A stretch of 64,000 bases of DNA from Rhodoferax lithotrophicus (GTDB lineage: Bacteria > Pseudomonadota > Gammaproteobacteria > Burkholderiales > Burkholderiaceae_C): assembly GCF_019973615.1 (NCBI RefSeq), contig NZ_AP024238.1, positions 3,493,989-3,557,988 on the forward strand. Reading direction: 5' to 3'. The notes beneath the pieces were generated by a model. That model saw nothing but the letters and a program-made list of their open reading frames with translations. It searched no databases and had not been told where the DNA came from. The position numbers and the translations under genes are program-made. Positions 7,982 to 19,300 of this stretch are shown here, piece after piece; position 1 is the stretch's first letter, and each line of letters begins with the position of its first letter.

Positions 7982-9055
7982 TTGAACACCCAGTTAAACA
8001 CCACATGTATTCAAACCGATGCCCTGGTCATCGGTGCTGGCCCGGTCGGGCTGTTTCAGGTGTTTCAGCTCGGATTACAAGGCATCCACGCTCATGTCAT
8101 TGATGTGCTGAGTGAACCGGGTGGTCAGTGCATCGAGCTTTACCCCGACAAACCTATTTTTGACATTCCGGGCATTCCACGCTGTACCGGGCGCGAACTG
8201 ATACAACTGCTGCTCCAACAAGTGGCTCCATTCAAACCCGCGTTTCACTTTAACCAGCAGGTCTACGAAGTCTGTGCCCAAGAAGACGGGCGCTGGTTGG
8301 TGACCACACCCCAGCAGCAGTTTTTGACACGCACAGTCTTCATCGCTGCGGGTGTCGGGGCGTTTGTGGCCAAAGAACTCAAAATTGAAGGTTTGGCAGC
8401 GTTTTTGGGCAAGCAGTTCTTTTACCGCACAGCACCCACTTCGGTCACCGCAGGCAAGGCAGTGCTTATCGCCGGCGGTGACGATGCGGCAGTCGCCAAT
8501 GCGATTGCCATCGCCGAAGATGGCCCGAACCAGGCCCAAAGTGTCACACTGATCCACCGCCGTGATGTGCTGCAAGCCAGCACCACCGCGTTAGCCCAAC
8601 TGGCAGAACTGCGTGAAGCCGGCAAAGTGAATTTTTTAGCCGGGCAACTGGTTGGAATTGACGTGGAAGGTGGGCACCTCAAAAGCGCCACACTGCAGAC
8701 ACCTGACGACCAGTCTGTCCAACTGCCGCTGGACACCCTGCTGGTATGTATGGGTGTGGGCCCCAAGCTTGGGCCTGTCGCTCAATGGAACTTGGCCATG
8801 GAGCGCAAACAACTCACGGTGGATACAGCCACCTTTGCCACCAGTGCATCCGGCATTTACGCCGTGGGGGATATCAATACCTATCGTGGAAAGAAGAAAC
8901 TGATCGTTTGTGGCTTTCATGAAGCCACACTGTCTGCGTTTGCCGCAGCCAGTTATTTGAATCCACAGGCCTCAGGGGTCTTGCAATACACCACCAGCAG
9001 CGCCCTGTTACAGCAGCGGCTGGGGGTTTTGACAAGTCCCGAAAAGTCTGTTTAA
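7982..9055 (+). CDS. ferredoxin--NADP+ reductase, thioredoxin-reductase-like (type 2)
   Basis: A 357-aa FAD/NADP oxidoreductase of the YumC/FNR2 family. The FAD-binding GAGPVG is at residues 18-23, followed by the family-specific GGQC and YPDKPIFDIPGIP. The NADP-binding GGDDAA is near residue 165, and the second FAD motif GIYAVGDI near 300. I chose the TTG at 7982 because GGAG sits 6 nt upstream; the upstream ATG at 7937 lies inside the fdxA terminator and would add 15 poorly conserved residues. It probably exchanges electrons between NADPH and FdxA. Confidence 0.88.
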   Translation: MNTQLNTTCIQTDALVIGAGPVGLFQVFQLGLQGIHAHVIDVLSEPGGQCIELYPDKPIFDIPGIPRCTGRELIQLLLQQVAPFKPAFHFNQQVYEVCAQEDGRWLVTTPQQQFLTRTVFIAAGVGAFVAKELKIEGLAAFLGKQFFYRTAPTSVTAGKAVLIAGGDDAAVANAIAIAEDGPNQAQSVTLIHRRDVLQASTTALAQLAELREAGKVNFLAGQLVGIDVEGGHLKSATLQTPDDQSVQLPLDTLLVCMGVGPKLGPVAQWNLAMERKQLTVDTATFATSASGIYAVGDINTYRGKKKLIVCGFHEATLSAFAAASYLNPQASGVLQYTTSSALLQQRLGVLTSPEKSV

Positions 9056-9059
9056 GGTA

Positions 9060-10862
9060 TCAACTGGCCTTGACCAGGTCCGCATTACGCAAGCGGATAT
9101 GTAATTCACGCAGTTGTTTCTCGTCCACCGGTGACGGGGCTTGGGTCAACAGACACTGAGCACGCTGGGTTTTCGGGAAGGCAATCACGTCGCGAATGGA
9201 TTCCGCACCCGTCATCAAGGTAATGATGCGATCCAAGCCAAAGGCCAGACCCCCATGCGGCGGCGCACCATACTGCAAGGCATCCAGCAGGAAGCCAAAT
9301 TTGAGTTGTGCTTCTTCCGGCGTGATCTTCAGTGCATCAAACACCTTTTGCTGTACATCGGCACGGTGGATACGCACGGAACCACCACCCATTTCCCAGC
9401 CATTCAGCACCATGTCGTAACCCTTGGAAATACACTTGCCAGGGTCGGTCACCATCAAGTCTTCATGCCCATCCTTGGGTGCGGTGAAGGGGTGGTGCAC
9501 CGCCATCCAGCGGTCCGAGTCTTCGTCGTACTCAAACATCGGGAAGTCCACCACCCACAGCGGTGCCCAACGGTTCTCGAACAGACCATTTTTCTTGCCA
9601 AATTCGCTGTGGCCGATCTTGATGCGCAAGGCCCCAATGGCATCGTTGACGATCTTTTCCTTGTCGGCACCAAAGAACAGGATGTCGCCATTTTGGGCCC
9701 CGGTGCGGGCCAGAATTTCGCTAATAGCGCGGTCGTGCAGGTTCTTGACGATCGGGCTTTGCAAGCCTTCACGGCCCTGGGCCACGTCATTGACCTTGAT
9801 CCAGGCCAGACCCTTGGCGCCGTAAATCTTGACGAATTCGCCGTAGTTGTCAATTTCACCCCGGCTGATTTCTGCACCACCCGGCACGCGCAAGGCCACC
9901 ACACGCCCACCTTTGGTAGTGGCGGGGGTGGAGAACACCTTGAAGTCCACATCGGCCATTACATCGGTGAGTTCGGTGAATTCGAGCTTGACGCGCAAAT
10001 CGGGTTTGTCCGAACCAAAGCGATGCGCCGCTTCTTGATAGGTCATCACCGGGAATACCCCCAGATCGACACCCAGGGTGTTCTGGAACACGGTTTTGAT
10101 CATGCCCTGAAACATGTCACGAATGTCTTCCTCGGTCATGAACGAGGTTTCAATATCGATTTGAGTGAATTCTGGCTGGCGATCAGCACGCAGATCTTCG
10201 TCACGGAAACACTTGGTAATCTGGTAATAGCGGTCAAATCCGGCCACCATCAAAAGTTGTTTGAACAATTGAGGGCTTTGTGGGAGCGCAAAGAAATGAC
10301 CATCGTGCACACGGCTGGGCACCAGGTAATCGCGCGCACCCTCCGGTGTGCTCTTGGTCAGCATCGGGGTTTCAATGTCCACAAAACCGTTGGCATCCAG
10401 AAACTTGCGCACCTCCATGGCCACACGGTAGCGCAGCATCAGGTTGTTTTGCATGTAAGGGCGGCGCAAATCCAGCACGCGGTGCGTCAAGCGGGTGGTC
10501 TCGGACAGGTTGTCTTCATCGAGTTGGAACGGGGGCGTGACAGAGGGGTTGAGCACCGTCAGCTCATGGCACAACACTTCAATCTTGCCGCTCTTGAGGC
10601 TGTCGTTGACCGTGCCTTCGGGTCGGGCACGTACCAGGCCCTTGACCTGAATACAAAACTCATTACGCAAGTCTTCGGCAATCTTGAACATGTCGGCCCG
10701 ATCCGGGTCACATACCACCTGCACATAACCTTCACGGTCACGCACATCCACAAAAATCACGCCGCCGTGGTCACGTCTACGGTTAACCCAGCCACACAAA
10801 GTCACGGCTTGGCCCATCAGGGCTTCAGTCACCAGACCACAATAATGAGAACGCATTGCCAT
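9060..10862 (-). CDS. aspS: aspartyl-tRNA synthetase
   Basis: A 600-aa class II synthetase of bacterial type. It has an N-terminal OB-fold anticodon domain (about 1-130), catalytic motif 2 [14 protein letters not shown], a GAD insertion, and motif 3 GLAFGLDRI near the C-terminus. It charges tRNA-Asp; whether it also charges tRNA-Asn cannot be read here. A 590-aa open frame on the opposite strand is its shadow. It lies downstream of DUF502 and FmdB in the same direction, as in many betaproteobacteria. Confidence 0.97.
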   Translation of the reverse strand: MAMRSHYCGLVTEALMGQAVTLCGWVNRRRDHGGVIFVDVRDREGYVQVVCDPDRADMFKIAEDLRNEFCIQVKGLVRARPEGTVNDSLKSGKIEVLCHELTVLNPSVTPPFQLDEDNLSETTRLTHRVLDLRRPYMQNNLMLRYRVAMEVRKFLDANGFVDIETPMLTKSTPEGARDYLVPSRVHDGHFFALPQSPQLFKQLLMVAGFDRYYQITKCFRDEDLRADRQPEFTQIDIETSFMTEEDIRDMFQGMIKTVFQNTLGVDLGVFPVMTYQEAAHRFGSDKPDLRVKLEFTELTDVMADVDFKVFSTPATTKGGRVVALRVPGGAEISRGEIDNYGEFVKIYGAKGLAWIKVNDVAQGREGLQSPIVKNLHDRAISEILARTGAQNGDILFFGADKEKIVNDAIGALRIKIGHSEFGKKNGLFENRWAPLWVVDFPMFEYDEDSDRWMAVHHPFTAPKDGHEDLMVTDPGKCISKGYDMVLNGWEMGGGSVRIHRADVQQKVFDALKITPEEAQLKFGFLLDALQYGAPPHGGLAFGLDRIITLMTGAESIRDVIAFPKTQRAQCLLTQAPSPVDEKQLRELHIRLRNADLVKAS

Positions 10863-10913
10863 AAGAACTGCTTTCTAAAGCCGCCCATGGGACGGCAAGT
10901 TGTCAAAAATTGA

Positions 10914-11555
10914 TTATTTGGGCAAATGGCCCGTCAGCGAAGCGGGTGCCACCGAACCCATGGAAATCACATAGGTCAACGCCTCATCCACACTCATCTT
11001 GAGTTCAATCACATCACTGCGTGGCAACATAAGAAAGAAACCACTGGTGGGATTGGGTGTGGTGGGCACATACACACTGACAAAATCACTGCCGAGTTGC
11101 TCAGCCACCTCACCACTGGGTGCGCCGGTTTGAAATGCAATGGTCCACATCCCAGGACGCGGGTATTGCACCAGCAACGCGGTACGAAATGCATTTCCGT
11201 TACTTGAAAACAAAGTGTCTGAAACTTTTTTGACACTGTTGTAAATCGATTTAAAAACCGGAATCCGCGTCAACAGCCGATCCCACTGAAGCAACCACCA
11301 ACGCCCCGCCACATTGGACACCAAAGCCCCTGTCACCAGCAGACCGCCAAACACCAGCACCACACCCAAGCCGGGAATATGCTTGAAACGCTCCAGCAGC
11401 GTGACGACTGAATCAGAAGTGATCGCTTGCAACCCCGAGATGACGCCGATCACAATCCCATCCAGCAGACCCATCAGCCACAAAAGAACCCAGATGGTGA
11501 TGGCCAGAGGCAGCCAAACCAGCAAACCGGTCAGCAGGTATTTTTTTAAAGGCAC
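10914..11555 (-). CDS. DUF502 family membrane protein
   Basis: A 213-aa protein with a short basic N-terminus and two transmembrane segments (about 8-35 and 62-85), followed by a soluble domain with RIPVFKSIYNSVKKVSD and PTTPNPTSGFF, conserved signatures of DUF502. Function is unknown; the family is common next to aspS and fmdB in betaproteobacteria, and the plant homologues are Golgi/ER membrane proteins. It probably shares a transcript with fmdB and aspS. Confidence 0.85.
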   Translation of the reverse strand: MPLKKYLLTGLLVWLPLAITIWVLLWLMGLLDGIVIGVISGLQAITSDSVVTLLERFKHIPGLGVVLVFGGLLVTGALVSNVAGRWWLLQWDRLLTRIPVFKSIYNSVKKVSDTLFSSNGNAFRTALLVQYPRPGMWTIAFQTGAPSGEVAEQLGSDFVSVYVPTTPNPTSGFFLMLPRSDVIELKMSVDEALTYVISMGSVAPASLTGHLPK

Positions 11556-11575
11556 AAATGCTTTCAGAGATGGAC

Positions 11576-11902
11576 TTAGCTATGACAGGCGCAACCGGTG
11601 CCACACCCACCCGTTGCAGGTGCCGCAGCTTCAGTCTTGCTTGAGGAGACATCAGGTGTGCTGCTTGAAGACTCTGTGGTACTGGCTGCAGCCGTAGCAG
11701 GAGCCGAGGTACCAGCACCGCCACCCTTGAAATCTGTGGCATACCAACCGGAGCCTTTAAGTTGGAAACCAGCTGCCGTCAGTTGTTTGGAAAATGTTTC
11801 CTGACCACACTCAGGGCAAGCTGTTAAGACAGGATCAGACATTTTTTGCAACACGTCCTTGGCAAACCCGCAGGCGTTGCATTTATAAGCATAGATAGGC
11901 AT
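11576..11902 (-). CDS. FmdB family zinc-ribbon protein
   Basis: A 108-aa protein whose N-terminus MPIYAYKCNACG and the following CPECGQ form two Cys-X2-Cys knuckles of the FmdB zinc ribbon. The rest is an Ala/Ser/Thr-rich tail ending in a GCGTGCACHS stretch with three more cysteines, which may also bind metal. FmdB was named for a regulator of amidase/formamidase genes, but the role of these small proteins in general is unclear. It is first gene of the fmdB-DUF502-aspS run. Confidence 0.88.
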   Translation of the reverse strand: MPIYAYKCNACGFAKDVLQKMSDPVLTACPECGQETFSKQLTAAGFQLKGSGWYATDFKGGGAGTSAPATAAASTTESSSSTPDVSSSKTEAAAPATGGCGTGCACHS

Positions 11903-11938
11903 AGTGTTCAGACTTTAGAGAGAGCCGCAAAGCCGATG

Positions 11939-11965
11939 ATTATAAATCTGCGCCCCATGGCGCAG
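11939..11965 (-). promoter_or_regulatory. candidate fmdB promoter with palindromic spacer
   Basis: On the minus strand a perfect TATAAT (plus 11939-11944) lies 37 bp before the fmdB start. Immediately upstream is CTGCGCC-ATGG-GGCGCAG (11948-11965), a 7-bp inverted repeat in the position of the -10/-35 spacer. The -35 is weak. The hairpin could instead end the ubiB transcript, though no T-run follows. Confidence 0.4.
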
Positions 11966-11984
11966 CCAAACGTATGGATACGTC

Positions 11985-13553
11985 TTAAAAAAGACGCACA
12001 CGCACCAGAGCTTGCATCACCACCAACCCCAACACAAAACCGATTCCCCCGTAAATAAGGGTCTGCAACAAGCGGTTGGTCCGTTTTTGCTCCAGCAATA
12101 AAGCACGCAACTCTGCAGAAGGGCCTGACGTGGGCGGGTGTTTTAAAAATTCAAACAACAAACGCGGCAACTCGGGGAGTAACTTGGCATAGTGCGGGGC
12201 CTCATTACGCAACTCATCCAGCAGTTTTTTGGGGCCAATTTGATCCACCATCCATTTTTCAAGAAATGGCTTGGCCGTGTGCCAAAGATCGAGTTCAGGA
12301 TCCAGATCCCGGCCCAGCCCCTCAATATTGAGCAATGTTTTTTGCAGCAGAACCAATTGTGGTTGAATTTCAACCTGAAACCGGCGAGAGGTTTGAAACA
12401 GACGCATCAACACCATGCCTAGCGAGATTTCTTTCAACGGACGATCAAAATAGGGCTCACATACCGAACGGACGGCAGCTTCAAGCTCATCCACCCGTGT
12501 GTTTGCTGGCACCCAACCAGATTCGATATGGAGTTCTGCCACACGTTTGTAATCGCGACGAAAAAATGCGGTGAAGTTCTGAGCCAAATACTCCTTGTCA
12601 ATCTCGGTCAGCGTGCCAACGATGCCGAAATCGAGTGAAATATAGCGTCCGAAAGTGGCAGGTTCAATGCTGACCTGGATATTGCCAGGATGCATATCGG
12701 CATGAAAAAATCCATCCCGAAAAACCTGGGTAAAGAAGATCGTGACACCATCACGCGCCAGCTTAGGAATGTCCACACCAGCAGCACGCAACCGATCCAC
12801 CTGGTTGATGGGCAAGCCTTTCATGCGCTCCATCACCATCACTTCGGGCATGCAGTAATCCCAGAACATTTCAGGAATCAGCACCAAATCCAGATCAGCC
12901 ATGTTGCGACGGAGCTGAGCTGCGCTGGAAGCTTCACGCACCAAGTCCAGTTCGTCATGAAGGTATTTATCAAATTCAGCCACCACTTCGCGCGGCTTGA
13001 GGCGCTTGCCGTCTTCGGAGAACCCTTCCACCCAACCTGCCATCATGCGCAGCAAATCAAGGTCTTTGTCGATCACCGTCAACATACCTGGACGCAATAC
13101 TTTGACAGCCACTTCACGATGCACACCCTGCTTGTCTTTCAGCACCGCGAAGTGAACCTGCGCAATGGATGCACTGGCAATGGGTTGACGCTCAAACGAC
13201 ACAAAAACACTGTCCACAGGTTTCTTGAACGCTCGCTCAATAATCTCGATAGCCACTTCACTGGGGAAAGGGGGCACACGATCCTGCAATTTGGCCAGTT
13301 CATCCGCAATATCGACCGGCAACAAGTCACGGCGGGTGGAGAGCACCTGGCCAAACTTGACAAAAATGGGACCCAGACTTTCCAGTGCCTGACGAATGCG
13401 CTGACCACGCGGCGCATCCAGTTGACGCCCGAGCGTCAGAACCTTCGCCACACGCAACAACCAGGGTTTGTTGAAACTGGTCAGAACCAGTTCATCCAGG
13501 CCATGCCGCAACATCACCCAAAGGATGAACACACCACGAAAAAGACGTGTCAT
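11985..13553 (-). CDS. ubiB: ubiquinone biosynthesis protein UbiB (ABC1/ADCK-like ATPase)
   Basis: A 522-aa atypical protein-kinase-like protein required for aerobic ubiquinone synthesis. The ABC1 motifs [18 protein letters not shown]-like ([10 protein letters not shown]), the HADMHPGN catalytic loop and the LDFG metal-binding motif are all present. Two hydrophobic C-terminal segments (about 480-520) anchor it to the inner membrane. The ATG at 13553 overlaps the ubiJ stop by 4 bp and gives the normal length; a longer ORF extends into ubiJ in another frame. Confidence 0.93.
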   Translation of the reverse strand: MTRLFRGVFILWVMLRHGLDELVLTSFNKPWLLRVAKVLTLGRQLDAPRGQRIRQALESLGPIFVKFGQVLSTRRDLLPVDIADELAKLQDRVPPFPSEVAIEIIERAFKKPVDSVFVSFERQPIASASIAQVHFAVLKDKQGVHREVAVKVLRPGMLTVIDKDLDLLRMMAGWVEGFSEDGKRLKPREVVAEFDKYLHDELDLVREASSAAQLRRNMADLDLVLIPEMFWDYCMPEVMVMERMKGLPINQVDRLRAAGVDIPKLARDGVTIFFTQVFRDGFFHADMHPGNIQVSIEPATFGRYISLDFGIVGTLTEIDKEYLAQNFTAFFRRDYKRVAELHIESGWVPANTRVDELEAAVRSVCEPYFDRPLKEISLGMVLMRLFQTSRRFQVEIQPQLVLLQKTLLNIEGLGRDLDPELDLWHTAKPFLEKWMVDQIGPKKLLDELRNEAPHYAKLLPELPRLLFEFLKHPPTSGPSAELRALLLEQKRTNRLLQTLIYGGIGFVLGLVVMQALVRVRLF

Positions 13554-14101
13554 TTGGCGGACTGACCTGGTACAAAGGTGGCCGCTTTGGCCAAAAATTC
13601 GCGCAATGTGCTGGCCAGGGTCTTGGCCATTTGGCTCAGTGTGTGCGCGGGCACATCGCCCATGACACGAGCCAGATCCTCTTCGATATCCCAACGCACA
13701 TGCTCAACCAACCAATTAACCTCTGCAGCCAATTGCACATCACCCTCAATACGAACCGCAGGCTTATCCCCACGCAAGGCCGTTTGGGCCAAAGCCAACG
13801 GTGATTCGTCTGTCATGGTCATGACCAGATCAGCAACCGCCTCAGGGGTGGCCAAGTCAAGCAAGCCCGCAGGCGTTGCTACCAACTTGAAATTGAATGA
13901 GCGCCACTGCACCAGCATCACCTGGTTTTTTTGACGGGTCAGACGCGCCATGGCTTCTGGCTCCTGCATCAACACATGGTTGAGCAGCAACACAACGCGG
14001 CGCTGTGCTTCATGAACGGCCCATGTGGGGAGCTGCAACTGGGGGAGAGGGAGCTTTTGGAGGATACCCTCCAGAAATGAAAAAGGGGACTGTGTGGTCA
14101 T
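13550..14101 (-). CDS. ubiJ: SCP2-domain ubiquinone biosynthesis accessory factor UbiJ
   Basis: A 183-aa protein with a sterol-carrier-2-like N-terminal domain (about 20-115) and an Ala/Leu-rich helical C-terminus. UbiJ binds ubiquinone intermediates and scaffolds the hydroxylase/methylase complex. Identification rests on family features plus position between ubiE and ubiB, the same context as E. coli ubiE-ubiJ-ubiB. A stop/start overlap couples it to ubiB. Confidence 0.82.
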   Translation of the reverse strand: MTTQSPFSFLEGILQKLPLPQLQLPTWAVHEAQRRVVLLLNHVLMQEPEAMARLTRQKNQVMLVQWRSFNFKLVATPAGLLDLATPEAVADLVMTMTDESPLALAQTALRGDKPAVRIEGDVQLAAEVNWLVEHVRWDIEEDLARVMGDVPAHTLSQMAKTLASTLREFLAKAATFVPGQSAK

Positions 14102-14136
14102 AGTCCCCGATTATTCCCCGAATTTTGCCGAAATAT

Positions 14137-15114
14137 TTATTGCAGCGCCTGAACCCCTGCAACCAACCAGCCATTGCTGCCATTTTTGGATTTGACCATG
14201 TTCCAGACTTCGCGGAACGGGCTGGGCGCACTGGTAGGTTCCTCACGGATCATGCCGGAGAACTCGACACTGGCCATGTAATCGGCACCCAAATCCTCAA
14301 TACCCAACAAGTGCGCTTCAATCATCACGACCTCGGTCATGTTCAAAGGGCCACCGGTATGTGTTTCGCGCTCGGCCAATTGCGCCTGGATTTCTTTCAG
14401 CATGGTGTCGGTCATCATGACCCGCAGGGCAGGAATATCAGACTTATCCCAAGCCGCTTGCAAGGACACAAAATTGACCTTGGCAGACTTCAAGAAACCT
14501 TCGCTGTCAAAGCCAGCAGGAATACCCCAAGTTTGTGAACCCGCGAGGCCAGAACCAATCATGGATCCGCCAGCACCTACTGCATTTCCAGTGTTAGCCT
14601 GAAACGCGGTGGTGTTGCGCTCCCAAGGGCGAGCTGAAGCATCGTTGCCGACATTTTCCGGGCGGTAACTGGCTGGCACAGAGGCCGTACCAGCCGACCC
14701 TGCTCCCTGAAACGCAAACGGCGTGGTTGCTTGTTGTGGCGTCTGTTGCTTACGCCGCATGAACCAGCCCACAGCCATCATGATGACCAGCGCCAGCAAC
14801 GCAAACATCATGAACTGGCCCATGGCCGCCCCCAGACCCAAGGAGCTGGCCAACCAGGCCAGGCCCAACCCCGCAGCCAAACCACCCAGCATGGCACCCC
14901 AAGGTTTTTTCGGTGCCGCTGCCGGGGCGGCAGGTGATGGCGTATTGGCGGTGGTGTTGGCCGCCTGGTTTGGCGCAGCAGGCGTGGCCTGACGCTGCGT
15001 TACGTTGCTGGACTGTTGCCCAATTGACTTGCCACCGCCAAAGCGTTTGGCCGCTTCGGCTTGCCCTGCCACCAACGCCAAGCACAGGCTCAATAAAGAA
15101 AGCCATATTTTCAT
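14137..15114 (-). CDS. Tim44-like domain membrane protein
   Basis: A 325-aa protein starting with a signal peptide (MKIWLSLLSLCLALVAGQAEA), then a low-complexity Gln/Ala/Pro linker, two hydrophobic segments (about 72-112), another linker, and a C-terminal Tim44-like domain (about 195-325). The domain resembles the mitochondrial import motor subunit Tim44 and ribosomal L45 fold. In bacteria the function is not established. It sits between ubiE and ubiJ, a recurring betaproteobacterial arrangement. Confidence 0.82.
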   Translation of the reverse strand: MKIWLSLLSLCLALVAGQAEAAKRFGGGKSIGQQSSNVTQRQATPAAPNQAANTTANTPSPAAPAAAPKKPWGAMLGGLAAGLGLAWLASSLGLGAAMGQFMMFALLALVIMMAVGWFMRRKQQTPQQATTPFAFQGAGSAGTASVPASYRPENVGNDASARPWERNTTAFQANTGNAVGAGGSMIGSGLAGSQTWGIPAGFDSEGFLKSAKVNFVSLQAAWDKSDIPALRVMMTDTMLKEIQAQLAERETHTGGPLNMTEVVMIEAHLLGIEDLGADYMASVEFSGMIREEPTSAPSPFREVWNMVKSKNGSNGWLVAGVQALQ

Positions 15115-15164
15115 AACATCTCCAAAATTTGTTTATTCACACGTTGGTTGAGCCACGCCGTGAC

Positions 15165-15896
15165 TCAACATTTGATTCCCACGTGCAAGGCTACCAGACC
15201 ACCCGTCATATTGTGGTAATCCACATGACCAAAGCCATTAGCCTTCATCAGGGATTTGAGTTCTTCCTGGCCTGGGTGCATACGAATGGATTCGGCCAGA
15301 TATTGGTAACTTGACGCATCACCCGCCACCCACTCACCCAGCTTGGGCAAAATCTTGAACGAATACCAGTCATAGGCTTTCTCCAGCGGCTTGGCCACCT
15401 TGGAAAACTCCAGCACCAACAGCTTGCCACCTGGTTTGAGCACCCGGTTCATCTCGGCCAAAGCCACCTCTTTATGCGTCATGTTGCGCAAGCCAAAAGC
15501 CACCGTGACCAAGTTGAAATAGTTGTCGGGGAACGGCAATTTTTCAGCATCACAGACCACGGTGGGCAGCACCACACCGGCATCGACCAAGCGGTCACAC
15601 CCGGTGCGCAACATGGCTTCATTGATATCGGTATGCACCACCTGACCGGTTTTGCCAACCTTTTTGGCAAAGGCCAGTGACAAATCCCCGGTACCGCCTG
15701 CGATATCCAGTACCTTGTCACCCTCGTGCACATTGGCCACCAGGACGGTGTAAGCCTTCCAAGCCCGGTGCAGGCCCATCGACATCAGGTCATTCATCAA
15801 GTCGTATTTGGGCGCAACCGAGTCAAACACGCCTTTGACGTGTTGCGCTTTTTCGGTTTCTTCAACCGTTTTGTAGCCAAAATGTGTGGTGCTCAT
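15165..15896 (-). CDS. ubiE: ubiquinone/menaquinone C-methyltransferase UbiE
   Basis: A 243-aa class I SAM-dependent methyltransferase. Motif [17 protein letters not shown] is near residues 62-77, and the UbiE signatures [11 protein letters not shown] and [13 protein letters not shown] are present. It methylates the quinone ring of demethylated ubiquinone/menaquinone precursors. It opens the ubiE-Tim44-ubiJ-ubiB run on the minus strand. Confidence 0.95.
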   Translation of the reverse strand: MSTTHFGYKTVEETEKAQHVKGVFDSVAPKYDLMNDLMSMGLHRAWKAYTVLVANVHEGDKVLDIAGGTGDLSLAFAKKVGKTGQVVHTDINEAMLRTGCDRLVDAGVVLPTVVCDAEKLPFPDNYFNLVTVAFGLRNMTHKEVALAEMNRVLKPGGKLLVLEFSKVAKPLEKAYDWYSFKILPKLGEWVAGDASSYQYLAESIRMHPGQEELKSLMKANGFGHVDYHNMTGGLVALHVGIKC

Positions 15897-15920
15897 AAGA
15901 TCATTCAGTCATGGGTTTTA

Positions 15921-16331
15921 TTAATGGCCGCAGCTGGCACCTGCTTTTTCAGGCATAGGTGTGTCACGATCTACCCCGGCTGCTTGCAAACGCGCGGTGT
16001 AATCAGACCACAATTTATCTTGCTGCGAGCCCAAAAAATACAAATAGTCCCAGGAATAAATGCCCGAGTCATGGCCATCGGAAAACGCAGGTTGAACAGC
16101 GTAGTTGCCTACCGGCTCCAATCCAGTCAATGTGACCTCGCGTTTGCCGGTTTGCAGCACTTCTTGCCCTGGCCCATGGCCAGCCACCTCGGCCGAAGGT
16201 GAATACACCCGCATCAGCTCAAACGGAATGCGAAACGTCGCACCATCTGAAAAACTGATCTCCAGCACGCGGGATTGGCTGTGAACCGTGATGTCTTGAG
16301 GTGCGGGCGCACCGTTCTGTAAACCTGCCAT
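15921..16331 (-). CDS. DUF971 family protein
   Basis: A 136-aa protein with the DUF971 fold, also found at the N-terminus of gamma-butyrobetaine hydroxylases. LEISFSDGATFRIPFELMRVYSPSAEV and YAVQPAFSDGHDSGIYSWDYL are the conserved blocks, and a Cys/His tail (CGH) may bind metal. The ATG at 16331 has AAGGAG upstream; an ATG six codons earlier lacks it. Function is unresolved; the family is often near ubiE or Fe-S genes. Confidence 0.85.
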   Translation of the reverse strand: MAGLQNGAPAPQDITVHSQSRVLEISFSDGATFRIPFELMRVYSPSAEVAGHGPGQEVLQTGKREVTLTGLEPVGNYAVQPAFSDGHDSGIYSWDYLYFLGSQQDKLWSDYTARLQAAGVDRDTPMPEKAGASCGH

Positions 16332-16369
16332 GATGTGTCTCCTTGTCATTTGTGTGGTGGCGTGCAGTG

Positions 16370-19300
16370 TTACACCAGCACCCGTTCAATGCCGCCGTCA
16401 TTGGCTACCTTGACGTAATCCGGCATCCACTGTTCACCCAGAATCTGCCGTGCCATTTCCACCACGATGTAATCCGCCTCCAGCAGGCCGTTTTGCAGAT
16501 CCTCTCCATAACGGCTCAGACCTTGCAGACAGGCCGGGCAGGATGTCAACATTTTGATGTTGTCCTTGGCTCCCACCAGACCCTGGTCACGCAACTGGGC
16601 TTCACCCTTGAGTATTTCTTCTTCCTTGCGAAAACGCACCTGGGTGGAAATGTCAGGGCGGTTCAGCGCCAGCGTACCGGATTCACCGCAGCAGCGCTCT
16701 GACAACACCACGTTGTCTCCCAGCAAGGCCTTGACGGTTTTCAGTGGCTCCTGCAACTTCATTGGACTGTGGCATGGGTCGTGGAACAAGAAGGCTCCTG
16801 CATTGGCCAGCGTGATACCTTTCTCCAGCAGGTACTCATGGATATCGATGATGCGGCAGCCGGGGAAGATGTCCTCAAACTTGTAGCCCTGCAACTGGTC
16901 GTAACAGGTGCCGCAGCTCACCACCACGGTCTTGATGTCCAGGTAGTTCAGCGTGTTGGCCACCCGGTGGAACAACACCCGGTTGTCAGTGATCATCTTC
17001 TCGGCTTTGTCAAACTGGCCGGCACCGCGCTGCGGGTAGCCGCAGCACAGGTAACCGGGCGGCAACACGGTTTGCACCCCCGCGTGCCACAACATGGCCT
17101 GCGTAGCCAAGCCCACCTGGCTGAACAAGCGCTCCGAACCACAACCCGGAAAATAAAACACCGCCTCGGTCTCACCCGTGGTGGTTTTTGGGTTGCGGAT
17201 GATCGGCACGTAATCCTTGTCCTCAATGTCCAGCAAGGCACGCGCCGTGCGTTTGGGCAGTCCGCCAGGCAGCTTTTTGTTGATGAAGTGGATCACCTGC
17301 TCCTTGATCGGAGCGGTGCCCAGTGTGGCCGGTGGTGCCTTGGTCTGCTTGCGTGCCACCACTTTCAGCACGTCAGCGGCCAGACGTTGCGCCCGAATGG
17401 CCACATTCACCATCACCGAACGCGCCAGCTTGATGGTCTCAGGGTTGGTGGCATTGAGCAAAAACATGGCCGCCGCGCCTGCTGGGCGGAAACTTTTTTT
17501 GCCCATCTTGCGCAACAGGTTGCGCATATTCATCGACACGTCACCAAAATCGATCTTCACCGGGCACGGCGACAGACATTTGTGGCACACCGTGCAGTGG
17601 TCGGCTACATCCTCAAACTCCTGCCAGTGCTTGATACTGACACCACGACGGGTTTGCTCTTCATACAGGAAAGCTTCCACCAGCAGCGAGGTCGCCAGAA
17701 TCTTGTTGCGCGGGCTGTACAGCAGGTTGGCGCGTGGCACATGGGTAGAGCACACCGGTTTGCATTTGCCGCAACGCAGGCAGTCTTTGACGCTATCGGC
17801 AATCGCACCAATGTCACTCTGCTGCATGATCAGCGACTCATGTCCCATCAGGCCAAAGCTAGGGGTGTAGGCGTTGGTCAGGTCAGCATATAAGAAATTG
17901 GCCTCTAGCGCCCGTCCATGCTGCGTAAACAGCTCTTTATTTCGTAGCAGTTTACCTTTATTAAAACGCCCCTCCGGGTCAACCCTGGCCTTGTAATCGG
18001 TGAACGGCTGCAACTCGGCGTCGCTCAAGAACTCCAGCTTGGTGATGCCAATGCCGTGTTCGCCCGAAATCACACCGTCCAGACTGCGTGCCAGCGCCAT
18101 GATGCGTTTGACGGCACCGTGCGCGGCCTGCAGCATGTCGTAGTCATCGCTGTTGACGGGAATGTTGGTGTGCACATTGCCGTCCCCGGCGTGCATGTGT
18201 AACGCCACCCAAACACGGCCTTTGAGCACCCGCTGGTGAATCGCATTGCACTCCTTCAGGATTGGATCAAAGGCTGCACCCGAAAAGATTTGCTGCAAAG
18301 GCTGACGAATCTGGGTTTTCCAGCTGGCGCGCAGGGAATGGTCTTGCAGTTGGGCAAACAGTGGCTCCACGTCCCGCAGCCAACCCGACCACAAGGCACG
18401 TACATCGGCCAGCAAAGCCAGCGCCTGAGCCACCCGGTCTTCCAGCATTTCGGCGGGAGAAATCTCACCCGCATCGTCCTGCCGACCCAAAGGCAAATTA
18501 CCCTGGGTGAAAAATTCTTCCAGCGCGTCGCACAGGGCCAGCTTGTTGTGCAGACTCAGTTCAATGTTGATGCGCTCAATGCCATCGGTGTATTCGGCCA
18601 TGCGTGGCAGCGGAATCACCACATCTTCATTGATCTTGAAGGCGTTGGTGTGTTTGGAAATGGCTGCCGTGCGCTTGCGGTCCAGCCAGAACTTTTTGCG
18701 CGCCTCCGGGCTGATGGCGATAAAGCCCTCGCCATGGCGCGAGTTGGCAATCCGCACCACCTCGCTGGTGACCCGTGCTACCTCATCGGCATTGTCACCG
18801 GCTATGTCACCAAACAACACCATCTTGGGCACAGTGCTGCTGGAGCCCGCCGCCTGCGCGCCCTTCTTGGATTTGGTGGCATAACCCACCGCTTTCAAAT
18901 ACCGGTCATCCAGATGCTCCAGCCCCGCCAGCACCACGCCTGAACGCTTCTGCTCGGCAAACATGAAGTCCTTGATCTCGACGATGCTGGGCACCGCATC
19001 CTTGGCGTTGCCAAAAAACTCCAGGCACACGGTGCGGGTGTGCTTGGGCATGCGGTGCACCACCCAGCGGGCGCTGGTGATCAGGCCGTCGCAGCCTTCT
19101 TTTTGAATGCCCGGCAGGCCGCTCAAAAACTTGTCGGTGACATCCTTGCCCAGGCCCTCCTTGCGGAAACTCTTGCCGGGAATGTCCAGCCGCTCTTGGC
19201 GTAGCGGGGTTTTGCCGTCGGCCTTGAAATACTGCAGCTCAAAACTGGCCACATCCACGTCATGGATCTTGCCCATGTTGTGGTTGATGCGGGTCACCTC

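Noticed and set aside
9141..10913. 590-aa open frame opposite aspS
   Set aside because: Shadow of the highly conserved aspartyl-tRNA synthetase; His-rich, with no domain.
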